This document shows, one piece after another, positions 8,006 through 14,929 of a stretch of DNA of 49,312 bases. The translations under genes were made by a program, and so were the position numbers. Origin of the DNA: Actinomycetota bacterium. GTDB lineage: Bacteria > Actinomycetota > Actinomycetes > Nanopelagicales > Nanopelagicaceae. The notes beneath the pieces were generated by a model. That model saw only the letters and a list, made by a program, of their open reading frames with translations. It was not told the origin of the DNA and did not search any database. The stretch's first letter is position 1. The number at the start of each line of letters is the position of its first letter. The stretch lies in the NCBI GenBank assembly GCA_009702925.1, contig WLHC01000005.1, forward strand, positions 1-49,312, written 5' to 3'.

Positions 8006-8500
8006 ATGTTTCGTAGAGCAGTAATTGTTTTAACAGGGACAGCAGCAGCTGTTACAAGTGTTTTGGTTTACCAGCCACCTCAGCTAAAACCTGTTGCTGC
8101 TGACTCAATCCCGGTTCCAGCGACAAAAACTCCAGCTGCAACCAATTCTAAGCAACCTTTTCCAGTAACTCCTGGGAAAGCAACTCCCACTCCTACGGCT
8201 CCAACGCAAAGTCAAGGAGCATCGGGTGTTTTTACTGGCAATGTCGTGCAAACTCAATGGGGGCCAGTACAAGTAGAAATAACTGTCAGCAATGGAAAGA
8301 TAACTGGTGCAAGCGCGCTGAAATTTCCAAATGGCGATCGCCGCTCACTTTCCATCTCTCAGCAAGCGGTACCTTTTTTGATTGAACAAACGCTAGGAGT
8401 TGTTAACGCTTCACAAGTACAAGGTGTAAGCAGAGCCTCTTACACATCAGATGGTTGGCGAGGCTCGCTAGGGTCAGCGATCAAGAAGGCGGGAATTTAA
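8006..8500 (+). CDS. Exported FMN-binding domain protein (ApbE flavinylation target)
   Basis: This 164-residue protein has an N-terminal signal or anchor helix (RRAVIVLTGTAAAVTSVLVY), a Pro/Thr/Ala-rich linker (about 30-72) and a C-terminal FMN-binding domain. The domain shows TQWGPVQVEITVSNGKITGA, then FPNGDRRS and a terminal VSRASYTSDGWRGSL. In this family the consensus near that end is SGAT-x-TS, and ApbE attaches FMN to its Thr or Ser. Here it reads SRAS, so S145 would be the acceptor, with Arg in place of Gly. The linker would let the flavin domain reach out from the membrane reductase encoded 17 bases upstream. Assignment to the family is firm; flavinylation at S145 is inferred. Confidence 0.85.
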   Translation: MFRRAVIVLTGTAAAVTSVLVYQPPQLKPVAADSIPVPATKTPAATNSKQPFPVTPGKATPTPTAPTQSQGASGVFTGNVVQTQWGPVQVEITVSNGKITGASALKFPNGDRRSLSISQQAVPFLIEQTLGVVNASQVQGVSRASYTSDGWRGSLGSAIKKAGI

Positions 8501-8793
8501 TGAAGAGAATCATGATTTTGGTTTTTCCACTTGTGCTGTTTGTGGGTTTCTTGGCAATAAAACCTCCCGCAATCGGTGCCGATGCAAAGCCAACAGGAGC
8601 CACCACACCTCAAGCCAATCAGGATCCAACATCACCAAATTCAGCTCAGCCTTCAACTCCAGGTGCCGGCAATTCTGTTGTTCCAACGGTAAAGCCAAGT
8701 ATCTCTGGGGGAGGTGACGATGAGGATGATGAGGATTATGAAGACAAGAAACCTCGATACGGCGGTCATGATGATGATGACTACGACGATTAA
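8500..8793 (+). CDS. Small exported protein with Asp/Glu-rich tail, unknown function
   Basis: The start ATG shares its A with the previous stop (TAATG), so it is translationally coupled to the FMN-binding protein gene. The 97 residues consist of a signal peptide (KRIMILVFPLVLFVGFLAI), a Pro/Thr/Ser/Asn/Gln-rich middle, a Gly patch and a highly acidic tail (GGGDDEDDEDYEDKK, then HDDDDYDD). No folded domain is recognisable. It sits between the FMN-binding protein and ApbE in one operon, so it likely belongs to the same exported redox module. A poly-acidic tail could hold Fe(III), Ca or other cations, but this is speculation. It is not assigned to any family I know. Confidence 0.7.
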   Translation: MKRIMILVFPLVLFVGFLAIKPPAIGADAKPTGATTPQANQDPTSPNSAQPSTPGAGNSVVPTVKPSISGGGDDEDDEDYEDKKPRYGGHDDDDYDD

Positions 8794-8818
8794 ATCCTTC
8801 AATCTGAACTAATCATAA

Positions 8819-9550
8819 ATGATGAATGTTCACAGTGAAGAAGTTTGGTCAACAGTCGTAACAATTGAATCTGATCTAGATGGTTTCTCATACGAGAAAC
8901 AAATTCAATTTCTTCACCTCATCGATAGGATTTTTTCTACTTTTATTCCAGAATCAGAGGTAAGTAAGTTAAGAGCCGGGCAGATTCAAATTAGCCAATG
9001 CCATCAATTGCTTCAGGAAGTTTGGCAGGAATGTCATTTCGCCAAAGAGATTACCGATGGCGCTTTTGATCCCTGGGCTGTTGATGGGGGATTTGATCCC
9101 TCTGGTTATGTAAAGGGATGGGCCGCAGACCAAATTTGTGATCAACTAGAAGCGGTAGGCGCCAAACAGATCCAGGTTAATGCAGGTGGAGACATTGCAC
9201 TACGTGGGGGATCATCTGAATATACGCCATGGCAAATAGGCGTTGCACATCCAGAAAATACAGAGTTGGTATCAAAGATTTATTCAATCCACAGTGGTGC
9301 AATTGCAACGAGTGGAACATATGAACGTGGCAATCACATCATCGATCCACAGACGAAATCCATTGCAGTTGGGTCAAGATCGGCAACAGTTGTTGGTGAA
9401 AATGCAGGGTTAGCAGATGCACTTGCAACTGCATTAGTCGTCGCTGGTCGAGATGGCGCGCATTGGTTTTCCAAACCTGAACTTGCCAGTTACTCCTGCT
9501 GGGTTGTCGATCGCCACGAAGACACTCTCTGGGAGATATCGCGCACTTAA
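8819..9550 (+). CDS. apbE: ApbE, FAD:protein FMN transferase
   Basis: This 243-residue ApbE-family protein is shorter than the usual 300 or more, as in many actinobacteria. Family blocks are ITDGAFDPW, GGFDPSGYVKGWAAD, QIQVNAGGDIALRG, SIHSGAIATSGTYERG, NHIIDPQ and TVVGENAGLADALATALVVAG; the last holds the Mg-binding region. It splits FAD and links FMN through phosphoester to Thr or Ser of an FMN-binding domain. The clear target is the protein encoded two genes upstream. No signal peptide is visible on this version, so it may act in the cytoplasm before export of its target, or the true start may differ. It closes the four-gene redox operon that begins at 6666. Confidence 0.92.
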   Translation: MMNVHSEEVWSTVVTIESDLDGFSYEKQIQFLHLIDRIFSTFIPESEVSKLRAGQIQISQCHQLLQEVWQECHFAKEITDGAFDPWAVDGGFDPSGYVKGWAADQICDQLEAVGAKQIQVNAGGDIALRGGSSEYTPWQIGVAHPENTELVSKIYSIHSGAIATSGTYERGNHIIDPQTKSIAVGSRSATVVGENAGLADALATALVVAGRDGAHWFSKPELASYSCWVVDRHEDTLWEISRT

Positions 9551-9683
9551 GGCTGCGTTGCCTTCTCGTCTAAGGGTTTGGATTGCTCGCAGGTGTGAAG
9601 TCTTTATCAATTCTCAGTTAGATCTAGGCCAACACGCAAGGTTTTTCGGGTCGCACAACACAAAAACCGCTTACTCTCTTTGC

Positions 9684-10522
9684 ATGAGTACTTTAGATTT
9701 TCTCATCATTGGTGCTCAAAAGTCTGGCTCAACAAGTTTGCGAGCTTTTCTTGGTGAACAAGAAAAAGATATATATATATTTTAAATCGCGAACTTCATT
9801 TTTGGAATAGAAAAGGTCAGTATCAAGACGGAGAAGGTCTTAGCACGTACCTTCAAAATTTTGCAGGGGCTAAACCAAATCAAATTAAGGGTGAAAAATC
9901 TCCCAGTTACCTTGTGAGCCAAGAGGCGCCGGGTCGTATTCATAAACACTTTCCTGAAATTAAGATTATTGCGATTTTAAGAAATCCAATTGATCGCGCT
10001 TATTCAGCGTATTGGCATGGACGTCGAATCGGAGCAATTGAGACTTCAACTACTTTTGGGCAATCAGTTCGAAACTAAAAAGTAAATCAAGGAAAACCTT
10101 ACGGGGATGTGGTCACCGCTGGGCTTTATTCAGAGCAAATTGCACGCTACCTTAACTTTTTTCCACTTAAACAACTCCATGTTATAAGTTTTGAATCGAC
10201 TTTGACACAAAGTGATGAGGAACTTCATGGAGTACTGAAATTTCTTCTTCCACATTCCACTATCGCTAACGAAGAGAGTCAATTAGCATTTCCAAAGCGC
10301 AATGTCGCACGAGCAAGCAGATTTCCTAAGTTGAATGAAGTAATCTTTAAGAGCAAACTACTTAGTTATTCGACAAAGTCAAGAATCTCAAAGAAATCAC
10401 TGGTAGATCTGAAAGTTCCAGAGATGTTAGAAGATGATAGAAAATTCCTTCGAGAAATCTATGCAGGAGAAAACCAGGCCTTGCAGTCAATCTTGGGTAA
10501 GAGTTTTTCTTGGACAATCTAA
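9684..10522 (+). pseudogene. Broken sulfotransferase gene (frameshift plus in-frame stop)
   Basis: Translation from ATG 9684 gives LIIGAQKSGSTSLRAFL, the 5'-phosphosulfate loop of PAPS-dependent sulfotransferases. It then stops after an (AT)6 run. Dropping one AT unit puts the frame into FNRELHFWNRKGQY and on to IIAILRNPIDRAYSAYWHG, the 3'-phosphate-binding block of the family. That frame then meets TAA at 10076-10078, after which it continues unbroken to 10522 (VTAGLYSEQIARYLNFF and so on). Joined, the pieces make a normal-length enzyme of about 278 residues. Two independent lesions suggest decay; base-calling error could explain the AT run but less easily the stop. An intact copy would transfer sulfate to a carbohydrate or similar acceptor. 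Confidence 0.85.
9769..9780 (+). repeat. (AT)6 dinucleotide run inside the sulfotransferase gene
   Basis: Six AT units followed by TTT lie exactly where the reading frame breaks. Five units would restore the frame across the junction. Slipped-strand change at such a run is a classic way to switch a gene on and off, but the later in-frame stop argues that this copy is dead whatever the repeat number. Confidence 0.75.
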
Positions 10523-10529
10523 GTAACAA

Positions 10530-10976
10530 CTAGATTATTGGAACTCGATACTGCCGTTTACCTGATTCCAACACGTAAGTGTCGTATAGCTTTCGTGCAG
10601 TTTGATTTGTTTCATCGGTATTCCAATAGACTCTTGAACAGCCACGTGTTTTTGCCTCTTTGATTACGGCATCTATTAATGCGCGACCGGTCCCTTTTCC
10701 ACGAATAGTTTCATCAACGAATAGGTCTTCCAAGAGGCACTGCCCGTTTTCTGACCACGTAGAGTTCTGAAAGTTAAATGTTGTCATACCGACAATTCCG
10801 CCCTCGGATTCTGCTACAAGGCCGTAGAGATTAAAGTCAGGATCTAATAAACGATTCCACGTAACTTCAGTTTTATCGGCCGAAAACTCCGTCTTATAGA
10901 AAGTGAGATAGCCCTTCCAAAGTTGGAGCCAACGGGCTTTATCACTCGGCTCAACTGGTCGAATAGAAATACTCAT
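10530..10976 (-). CDS. GNAT-family N-acetyltransferase
   Basis: This 148-residue single-domain GNAT protein has the acetyl-CoA pyrophosphate loop RGKGTGRALIDAVIKEAKTRG (positions about 92-112), preceded by the LEDLFVDE strand and followed by VYWNTDETNQTARKLYD. Its overall pattern resembles small GNATs related to polyamine or amino-acid acetyltransferases (start SIRPVEPSDKARWLQLWKGYLTFY). The acceptor substrate cannot be told. It converges on the broken sulfotransferase gene, with 7 bases between, and diverges from the DsbA-like gene. Confidence 0.88.
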   Translation of the reverse strand: MSISIRPVEPSDKARWLQLWKGYLTFYKTEFSADKTEVTWNRLLDPDFNLYGLVAESEGGIVGMTTFNFQNSTWSENGQCLLEDLFVDETIRGKGTGRALIDAVIKEAKTRGCSRVYWNTDETNQTARKLYDTYVLESGKRQYRVPII

Positions 10977-10982
10977 AGTTAA

Positions 10983-10988
10983 AGGCTA
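10983..10988 (-). promoter_or_regulatory. -10 box of a probable leaderless promoter for the GNAT gene
   Basis: TAGCCT on the minus strand is followed by six bases (TTAACT) and the ATG at 10976. It fits TANNNT with the same six-base spacing as at 6507, 6654 and 11072. No ribosome-binding site is present. Confidence 0.4.
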
Positions 10989-11071
10989 CCAAATACAAGC
11001 CCTCGGGCTCCTTTCGCAAACATCCATCACTCATGCTTGCCCAAGCTAAAATTACATAGATTTTTGAGCAG

Positions 11072-11077
11072 TAGAAT
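11072..11077 (+). promoter_or_regulatory. -10 box of a probable leaderless promoter for the DsbA-like gene
   Basis: TAGAAT, then CTGCAC, then ATG at 11084. This repeats the hexamer and spacing found in front of the ferric-reductase-like gene. No Shine-Dalgarno sequence precedes the ATG. Confidence 0.5.
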
Positions 11078-11083
11078 CTGCAC

Positions 11084-11686
11084 ATGCAGACAAAAGCAGA
11101 ATTTTGGTTTGACCCAATGTGCCCATGGGCCTTTATTACATCTAGGTGGATCTTAGAAGTTGAAAAGGTACGTGATATTGAAATTTCTTGGAACATTTTT
11201 AGTTTGCCGCATTTAAACAAAGACCGTGAAATGCCAGAGAAGTACAAAGCTATTTTTGCAAACTCATGGTCCTGTGCACGCGTCATTAAAGCTGTTGAAA
11301 ATCAACATGGCAAAGAAAAAGTCTTGCCACTTTACACAGCGATCAGTTCTCGTATTCATGTCTTAAAAGAGACAGTCTCGCTGGAGTTTTTTATGGATTG
11401 CCTACAAGAGATTGGCGTGGATTCAAAATATGCCTCAGAGATGAATAACTCGGATTGGGATAAAGAGATCATCCAAAGCCATGAGCGAGGAATCAAACTT
11501 GTTGGCGATGACGTTGGAACACCGATTATTGCGATTAACGGGATTGGATTCTTTGGTCCAGTTATATCTCCAGCACCCAAAGGCGAAGAGGCCGGAACGC
11601 TATGGGATGGAGTGGTCCTATCTGCTTCTTATCCTGGCTTTTTTGAAATTAAACGTTCACGGACAGTTGGCCCAATTTTTGGTTGA
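11084..11686 (+). CDS. DsbA-family mycothiol-dependent reductase, Rv2466c-like, with CPWA active site
   Basis: This 200-residue protein is very like the mycobacterial mycothiol-dependent reductase Rv2466c in order and spacing of blocks: FWFDPMCPWAFITSRWILEV, LPLYTAISSRIH, VGDDVGTPIIAINGIGFFGP and ASYPGFFEIKR. The usual CPWC motif is here C13-P-W-A16, so the second (resolving) cysteine is gone. The enzyme would have to work by a monothiol mechanism with mycothiol. It is cytoplasmic, with no signal peptide. Likely role is reduction of mycothiol mixed disulfides or of electrophiles under oxidative stress. The family is itself a good sign that the host is an actinobacterium. Confidence 0.88.
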   Translation: MQTKAEFWFDPMCPWAFITSRWILEVEKVRDIEISWNIFSLPHLNKDREMPEKYKAIFANSWSCARVIKAVENQHGKEKVLPLYTAISSRIHVLKETVSLEFFMDCLQEIGVDSKYASEMNNSDWDKEIIQSHERGIKLVGDDVGTPIIAINGIGFFGPVISPAPKGEEAGTLWDGVVLSASYPGFFEIKRSRTVGPIFG

Positions 11687-11769
11687 CAGCTTTTGCGCAA
11701 GTATTACAACTTTTGCGTTTTGTCTGTAAAAATCGGCCCTTTGACGCAGACTTTGTCACTTGTAATTCT

Positions 11770-12834
11770 TTAAGCAATGAGAGCAGGAAGCTCGATTCCA
11801 TATTTATTTGATTTGTCCTTCATTGCATTCCAAGTAGATAGCTGGAGTGAAATACCATTCTTGTTTGCACTTTCCTCAGCTTCTAGCTCAATATCACCTG
11901 GAGCATAGATTTTATTTACATTAGCGGCGGGTGTACTTTTTCTGATTTTCTCGAGCATGGAATCAATGTCACCTAAAAATTGTTTCATCTCGACAAAGGC
12001 AGGAACATAAATAGCTAGAAAAAAGTGACTTACATGTTGTGGTTGATCTTGAATCGCCTGCGAACGAACCTCGGGACTGGTAGGTGATCCAGATAGCAAA
12101 GCGCATAAGACGTCTACGGCCATTGCAAGTGCAGATCCTTTCGGGCCACCCAGTGGTGTTATCAAACCTTCAAGTGCTTCACGGGGATTTGTAGTGGGAA
12201 CGCCTTTTGAATCTAGTCCCCAACCAAGTGGAATATCTTCGCCTCTTGCATCTGCAAGTCTAATTTTGCCGCGAGCAACGGTTGAAAGAGCCATGTCTAG
12301 AACAAATGGATGATGTGATGTAGGGGCAGCTAATGCAATCGGATTATTTCCCAAAAGGGGGTCAATACCACCCCAGGGTGCCATTGATGTATTTACATTA
12401 GTCGTAGAGATCGCGATACAAGATTTTTCAGCACCAAGACGCGCGTACTCAGCAGCCGGACCAAAGTGGCCGCTGTTTTTTACAGAAACGGCGCCAATTC
12501 CAAATTGAGTTGCAAGTTCTATTGCCTTATTCATTCCAAAATATCCACTTACAAGCCCCAAAGCATTATTGCCATCGACGACTGCAATAGCACCATGTTC
12601 TTTTGATACGAATGGAAGGGCTGTGCCAGAACTGCCACCTTTATCTATTCGATCTAGATAAACGGCTAAACGCGCAACTCCATGGGACTCGACACCTCTT
12701 GCATCAGCGTTAACCAGGGCGCGTGCGGCAAGGCCAGCATTTTCTGAAGACATACCAGCTGCTTCAAAAACCTTTGTCGTAAAGCCCTGTAGCTCAACAC
12801 GGCCTACTTTTACTACTTCCTTTGTTGAAGCCAT
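11770..12834 (-). CDS. Ldh_2-family malate/lactate (2-hydroxyacid) dehydrogenase
   Basis: This 354-residue protein belongs to the Ldh_2 family, which does not use a Rossmann fold. Family blocks are RGVESHGVARL, IGAVSVKNSGHFGPAAEYA (catalytic His), GNNPIALAAPT and GPKGSALAMAVDVLCALLSGS. The family includes malate, L-lactate, ureidoglycolate, (R)-sulfolactate (ComC) and cyclic-imine reductases, so the exact substrate is open. I chose ATG 12834 because AAGGAGG lies six bases before it; longer readings have no ribosome-binding site. It opens the catabolic island and diverges from the 12955 operon across a predicted GntR operator. A second family member is encoded at 15921, so the two may have different substrates or stereochemistry. 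Confidence 0.85.
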   Translation of the reverse strand: MASTKEVVKVGRVELQGFTTKVFEAAGMSSENAGLAARALVNADARGVESHGVARLAVYLDRIDKGGSSGTALPFVSKEHGAIAVVDGNNALGLVSGYFGMNKAIELATQFGIGAVSVKNSGHFGPAAEYARLGAEKSCIAISTTNVNTSMAPWGGIDPLLGNNPIALAAPTSHHPFVLDMALSTVARGKIRLADARGEDIPLGWGLDSKGVPTTNPREALEGLITPLGGPKGSALAMAVDVLCALLSGSPTSPEVRSQAIQDQPQHVSHFFLAIYVPAFVEMKQFLGDIDSMLEKIRKSTPAANVNKIYAPGDIELEAEESANKNGISLQLSTWNAMKDKSNKYGIELPALIA

Positions 12835-12907
12835 GTGAAACCTCCTTGAGATGTGGGAGAAGTCAATGAAACTCAAAAGAAAAGTTCTAAAGACTATTTC
12901 CAAGACA

Positions 12908-12915
12908 GTATACAA
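12908..12915. promoter_or_regulatory. Predicted GntR/FCD operator (GTATACAA) between 11770 and 12955 genes
   Basis: GTATAC (12908-12913) is the palindromic core shared with sites at 21952, 22126, 28609 and 41787. It sits in the 120-base divergent gap. A GTGTAC follows eight bases later. The local regulator at 28654 is the obvious candidate to bind it (inference). Confidence 0.5.
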
Positions 12916-12954
12916 GAGTGTACCATGGCGGAAAATTTAGAATTGAGGGCAATA

Positions 12955-13815
12955 ATGAAATCAACTTCAACGATTGGCCTATTACATCCGGGTGAAATGG
13001 GCGCTGAAGTTGGTGCAGCTCTAACAGCCATAGGGCACAAAGTTTTGTGGATTCCGGAAGGCCGAAGTAAAGAAAGCGCAGATCGTGCGCAAGCCGCTGG
13101 ACTGACCGCTGTTTCGAATCTAGAGGAAATGGCTGATCAAAGTGAAGTAATCCTGTCAATCGTGCCACCTCACGGCGCATTAGATGTTGCAAATCTGTTG
13201 GCAGGGAAGGCAAAAGTATTTGTTGATTGCAATGCCGTTTCCCCTGAAACTTCCATTGAGTTTGAAAAAATCGTGACAGCTAAGGGTTCTAGGTATATTG
13301 ACGGTGGCATAGTTGGTCCACCGCCATACAAAAGCGGAACTACTCGTTTGTATTTATCCGGAACTGACGCAAAATTGATTGCAGATTTGTTTACGGATAG
13401 TCGAGTGGGAGCCGTAGTTCTACCTGGCGGCGCGGGAGCAGCATCGGGATTCAAAAATTGTTATGCAGCATGGACAAAAGGTAGCGATGCCCTATTACTT
13501 GCAATTCTATCTGTTGCAAAAAATTTAGGGATCGAGGATGAATTGCGAAGCGAGTGGGCGCATTCAAAACCAGAGTTGGAAAATCGACTTTATGGTGCAG
13601 GCTGGGCGGCTGGAAGAAAAGGCTGGCGTTGGGTTAGAGAAATGGAAGAGATTGCAAAAACCTTCTCTGGAGCTGGAATGCCCTCCGGATTTCATATGGC
13701 AGCGGCAGAAGTATTTGATCGAGCTGTAAGAGATCCGAAAGCTAACAAAGACCAAGCATCATTGGACTTTGCCATCGATGGTTTGGTTAAATCAAAGCCT
13801 TGGGGTAAATCTTGA
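12955..13815 (+). CDS. NAD(P)-dependent dehydrogenase, beta-hydroxyacid type with DUF1932 C-terminus
   Basis: The Rossmann start STIGLLHPGEMGAEVGAALT, then VILSIVPPHGALDVA and VDCNAVSPET, place this 286-residue protein in the 6-phosphogluconate/3-hydroxyisobutyrate dehydrogenase superfamily. The C-terminal helical half (GAASGFKNCYAAWTKGSDALL) is the DUF1932 type. ATG 12955 is preceded by GAGGG at a five-base spacing; an ATG ten codons earlier is possible but has a poor site and lies closer to the operator. It leads a four-gene operon of dehydrogenases and an enolase-superfamily enzyme. The reaction is probably oxidation of a hydroxyacid; the substrate is unknown. A relative is encoded at 32511. 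Confidence 0.82.
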   Translation: MKSTSTIGLLHPGEMGAEVGAALTAIGHKVLWIPEGRSKESADRAQAAGLTAVSNLEEMADQSEVILSIVPPHGALDVANLLAGKAKVFVDCNAVSPETSIEFEKIVTAKGSRYIDGGIVGPPPYKSGTTRLYLSGTDAKLIADLFTDSRVGAVVLPGGAGAASGFKNCYAAWTKGSDALLLAILSVAKNLGIEDELRSEWAHSKPELENRLYGAGWAAGRKGWRWVREMEEIAKTFSGAGMPSGFHMAAAEVFDRAVRDPKANKDQASLDFAIDGLVKSKPWGKS

Positions 13816-14918
13816 AAATTGTTGATGTTAAAGTCACATTATTTGCGTGGGAAAATCTAGAAGATTCTGCCTATCACGGCCCAGCAATTCAAGGAAAAGA
13901 AACTAATTTAGGCTTAGTTGAGATCATTACTGACAATGGTTTTATAGGTGAGGCTTTTTTAGGATCGCACATGAAGCCAGCATCTATTGATGCGGACAAT
14001 CTTTTGCGCTGGATTAAACCGATACTTCTAGAGAAAGATCCACGAAATCGTGAAGCAATTAATGTGTTACTTCATCAAGTTTCTCGATTAACAGGCTTAA
14101 GGTGCATCGGCGCGGTTGATGTTGCACTATGGGATTTGGGCGCAAAAATTGCCAATATGCCTCTTCATCAATTTTTAGGTGGTTACAGAACTTCGATCCG
14201 AGCATATGCAAGTTCACAGCGCCTTCCATCGAAAGCAGCTTACATAGAGCAAGCGTTAGGGTTAAAGGAAAAGGGATGGACTGCCTACAAAATTCATCCT
14301 CCAATGGATCCAACGCGCGACATAGAAGTTTGTGGTGCGGTCCGCGAAGCCCTAGGAAATGACTACCGATTAATGCTGGATAGCACTTGGGCTTATGATT
14401 TTATTGACGGGATGCGAGTAGGTCGTGCAATTGAAGAAATGGATTACTACTGGTTTGAAGATCCATTAGCCGATAATGATATTCATAACTATGTAACCAT
14501 GCGAGAAAAACTCAAGATTCCAATTATGGCAACCGAATATCCGGTTGGATCACTACGTGACTATCCAATATGGATTACTCAAAGAGCCACAGATTTCTTA
14601 AGAGGAGATATTCCAAACAAAGGTGGCATCACAACGATGATGAAAACTGCTCACTTGGCAGAAGCATTTGGAATGCGTTACGAAATTCATCACAGTGGTA
14701 ATTCCCTGAATAATCTAGCTAATTTACATGTTTCAGTGGCTCTAAGAAATTGTGAAATGTTCGAAGTATTACAACCAGATGGTTCGCACAAGTATGGACT
14801 TTTAAAGGAACTAGAAATCGATAAAGATGGATTGATTCATGCCCCAGAAGGTCCGGGTCTTGGAGCCCAAATCGATTATGAACTGATCAAATCAAAAACA
14901 ATTCAAGTATTGAGCTAA
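13812..14918 (+). CDS. Mandelate racemase/muconate lactonizing-family enzyme (enolase superfamily dehydratase or racemase)
   Basis: The start codon is TTG in a TTGA overlap with the previous stop, so translation is coupled. In this 368-residue enzyme the metal ligands of the superfamily are D190 (LMLDSTWAY), E216 (YWFEDPLA) and E242 (MATEYPVG). The base dyad of the mandelate racemase subgroup is present as D266 (LRGDIPNKGGIT) and H293 (YEIHHSG). The second-strand motif, normally KxK, reads K160-I-H162, which may change chemistry on one face. Such enzymes abstract the alpha proton of a carboxylate and then racemise it or lose water, usually from sugar acids. In this operon a dehydratase making a 2-oxoacid for the following dehydrogenases is plausible. 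Confidence 0.85.
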   Translation: MKIVDVKVTLFAWENLEDSAYHGPAIQGKETNLGLVEIITDNGFIGEAFLGSHMKPASIDADNLLRWIKPILLEKDPRNREAINVLLHQVSRLTGLRCIGAVDVALWDLGAKIANMPLHQFLGGYRTSIRAYASSQRLPSKAAYIEQALGLKEKGWTAYKIHPPMDPTRDIEVCGAVREALGNDYRLMLDSTWAYDFIDGMRVGRAIEEMDYYWFEDPLADNDIHNYVTMREKLKIPIMATEYPVGSLRDYPIWITQRATDFLRGDIPNKGGITTMMKTAHLAEAFGMRYEIHHSGNSLNNLANLHVSVALRNCEMFEVLQPDGSHKYGLLKELEIDKDGLIHAPEGPGLGAQIDYELIKSKTIQVLS

Positions 14919-14929
14919 GGAGAGCCTAA

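Noticed and set aside
9769-9780. Active phase variation of the sulfotransferase by the AT run
   Set aside because: The additional in-frame TAA at 10076 would keep the gene off in either repeat state, so decay is the simpler reading.
9453-9785. Separate 110-residue gene overlapping the end of apbE
   Set aside because: Only its last 33 residues are meaningful; these are the start of the sulfotransferase at ATG 9684. The rest is an out-of-frame reading of apbE.
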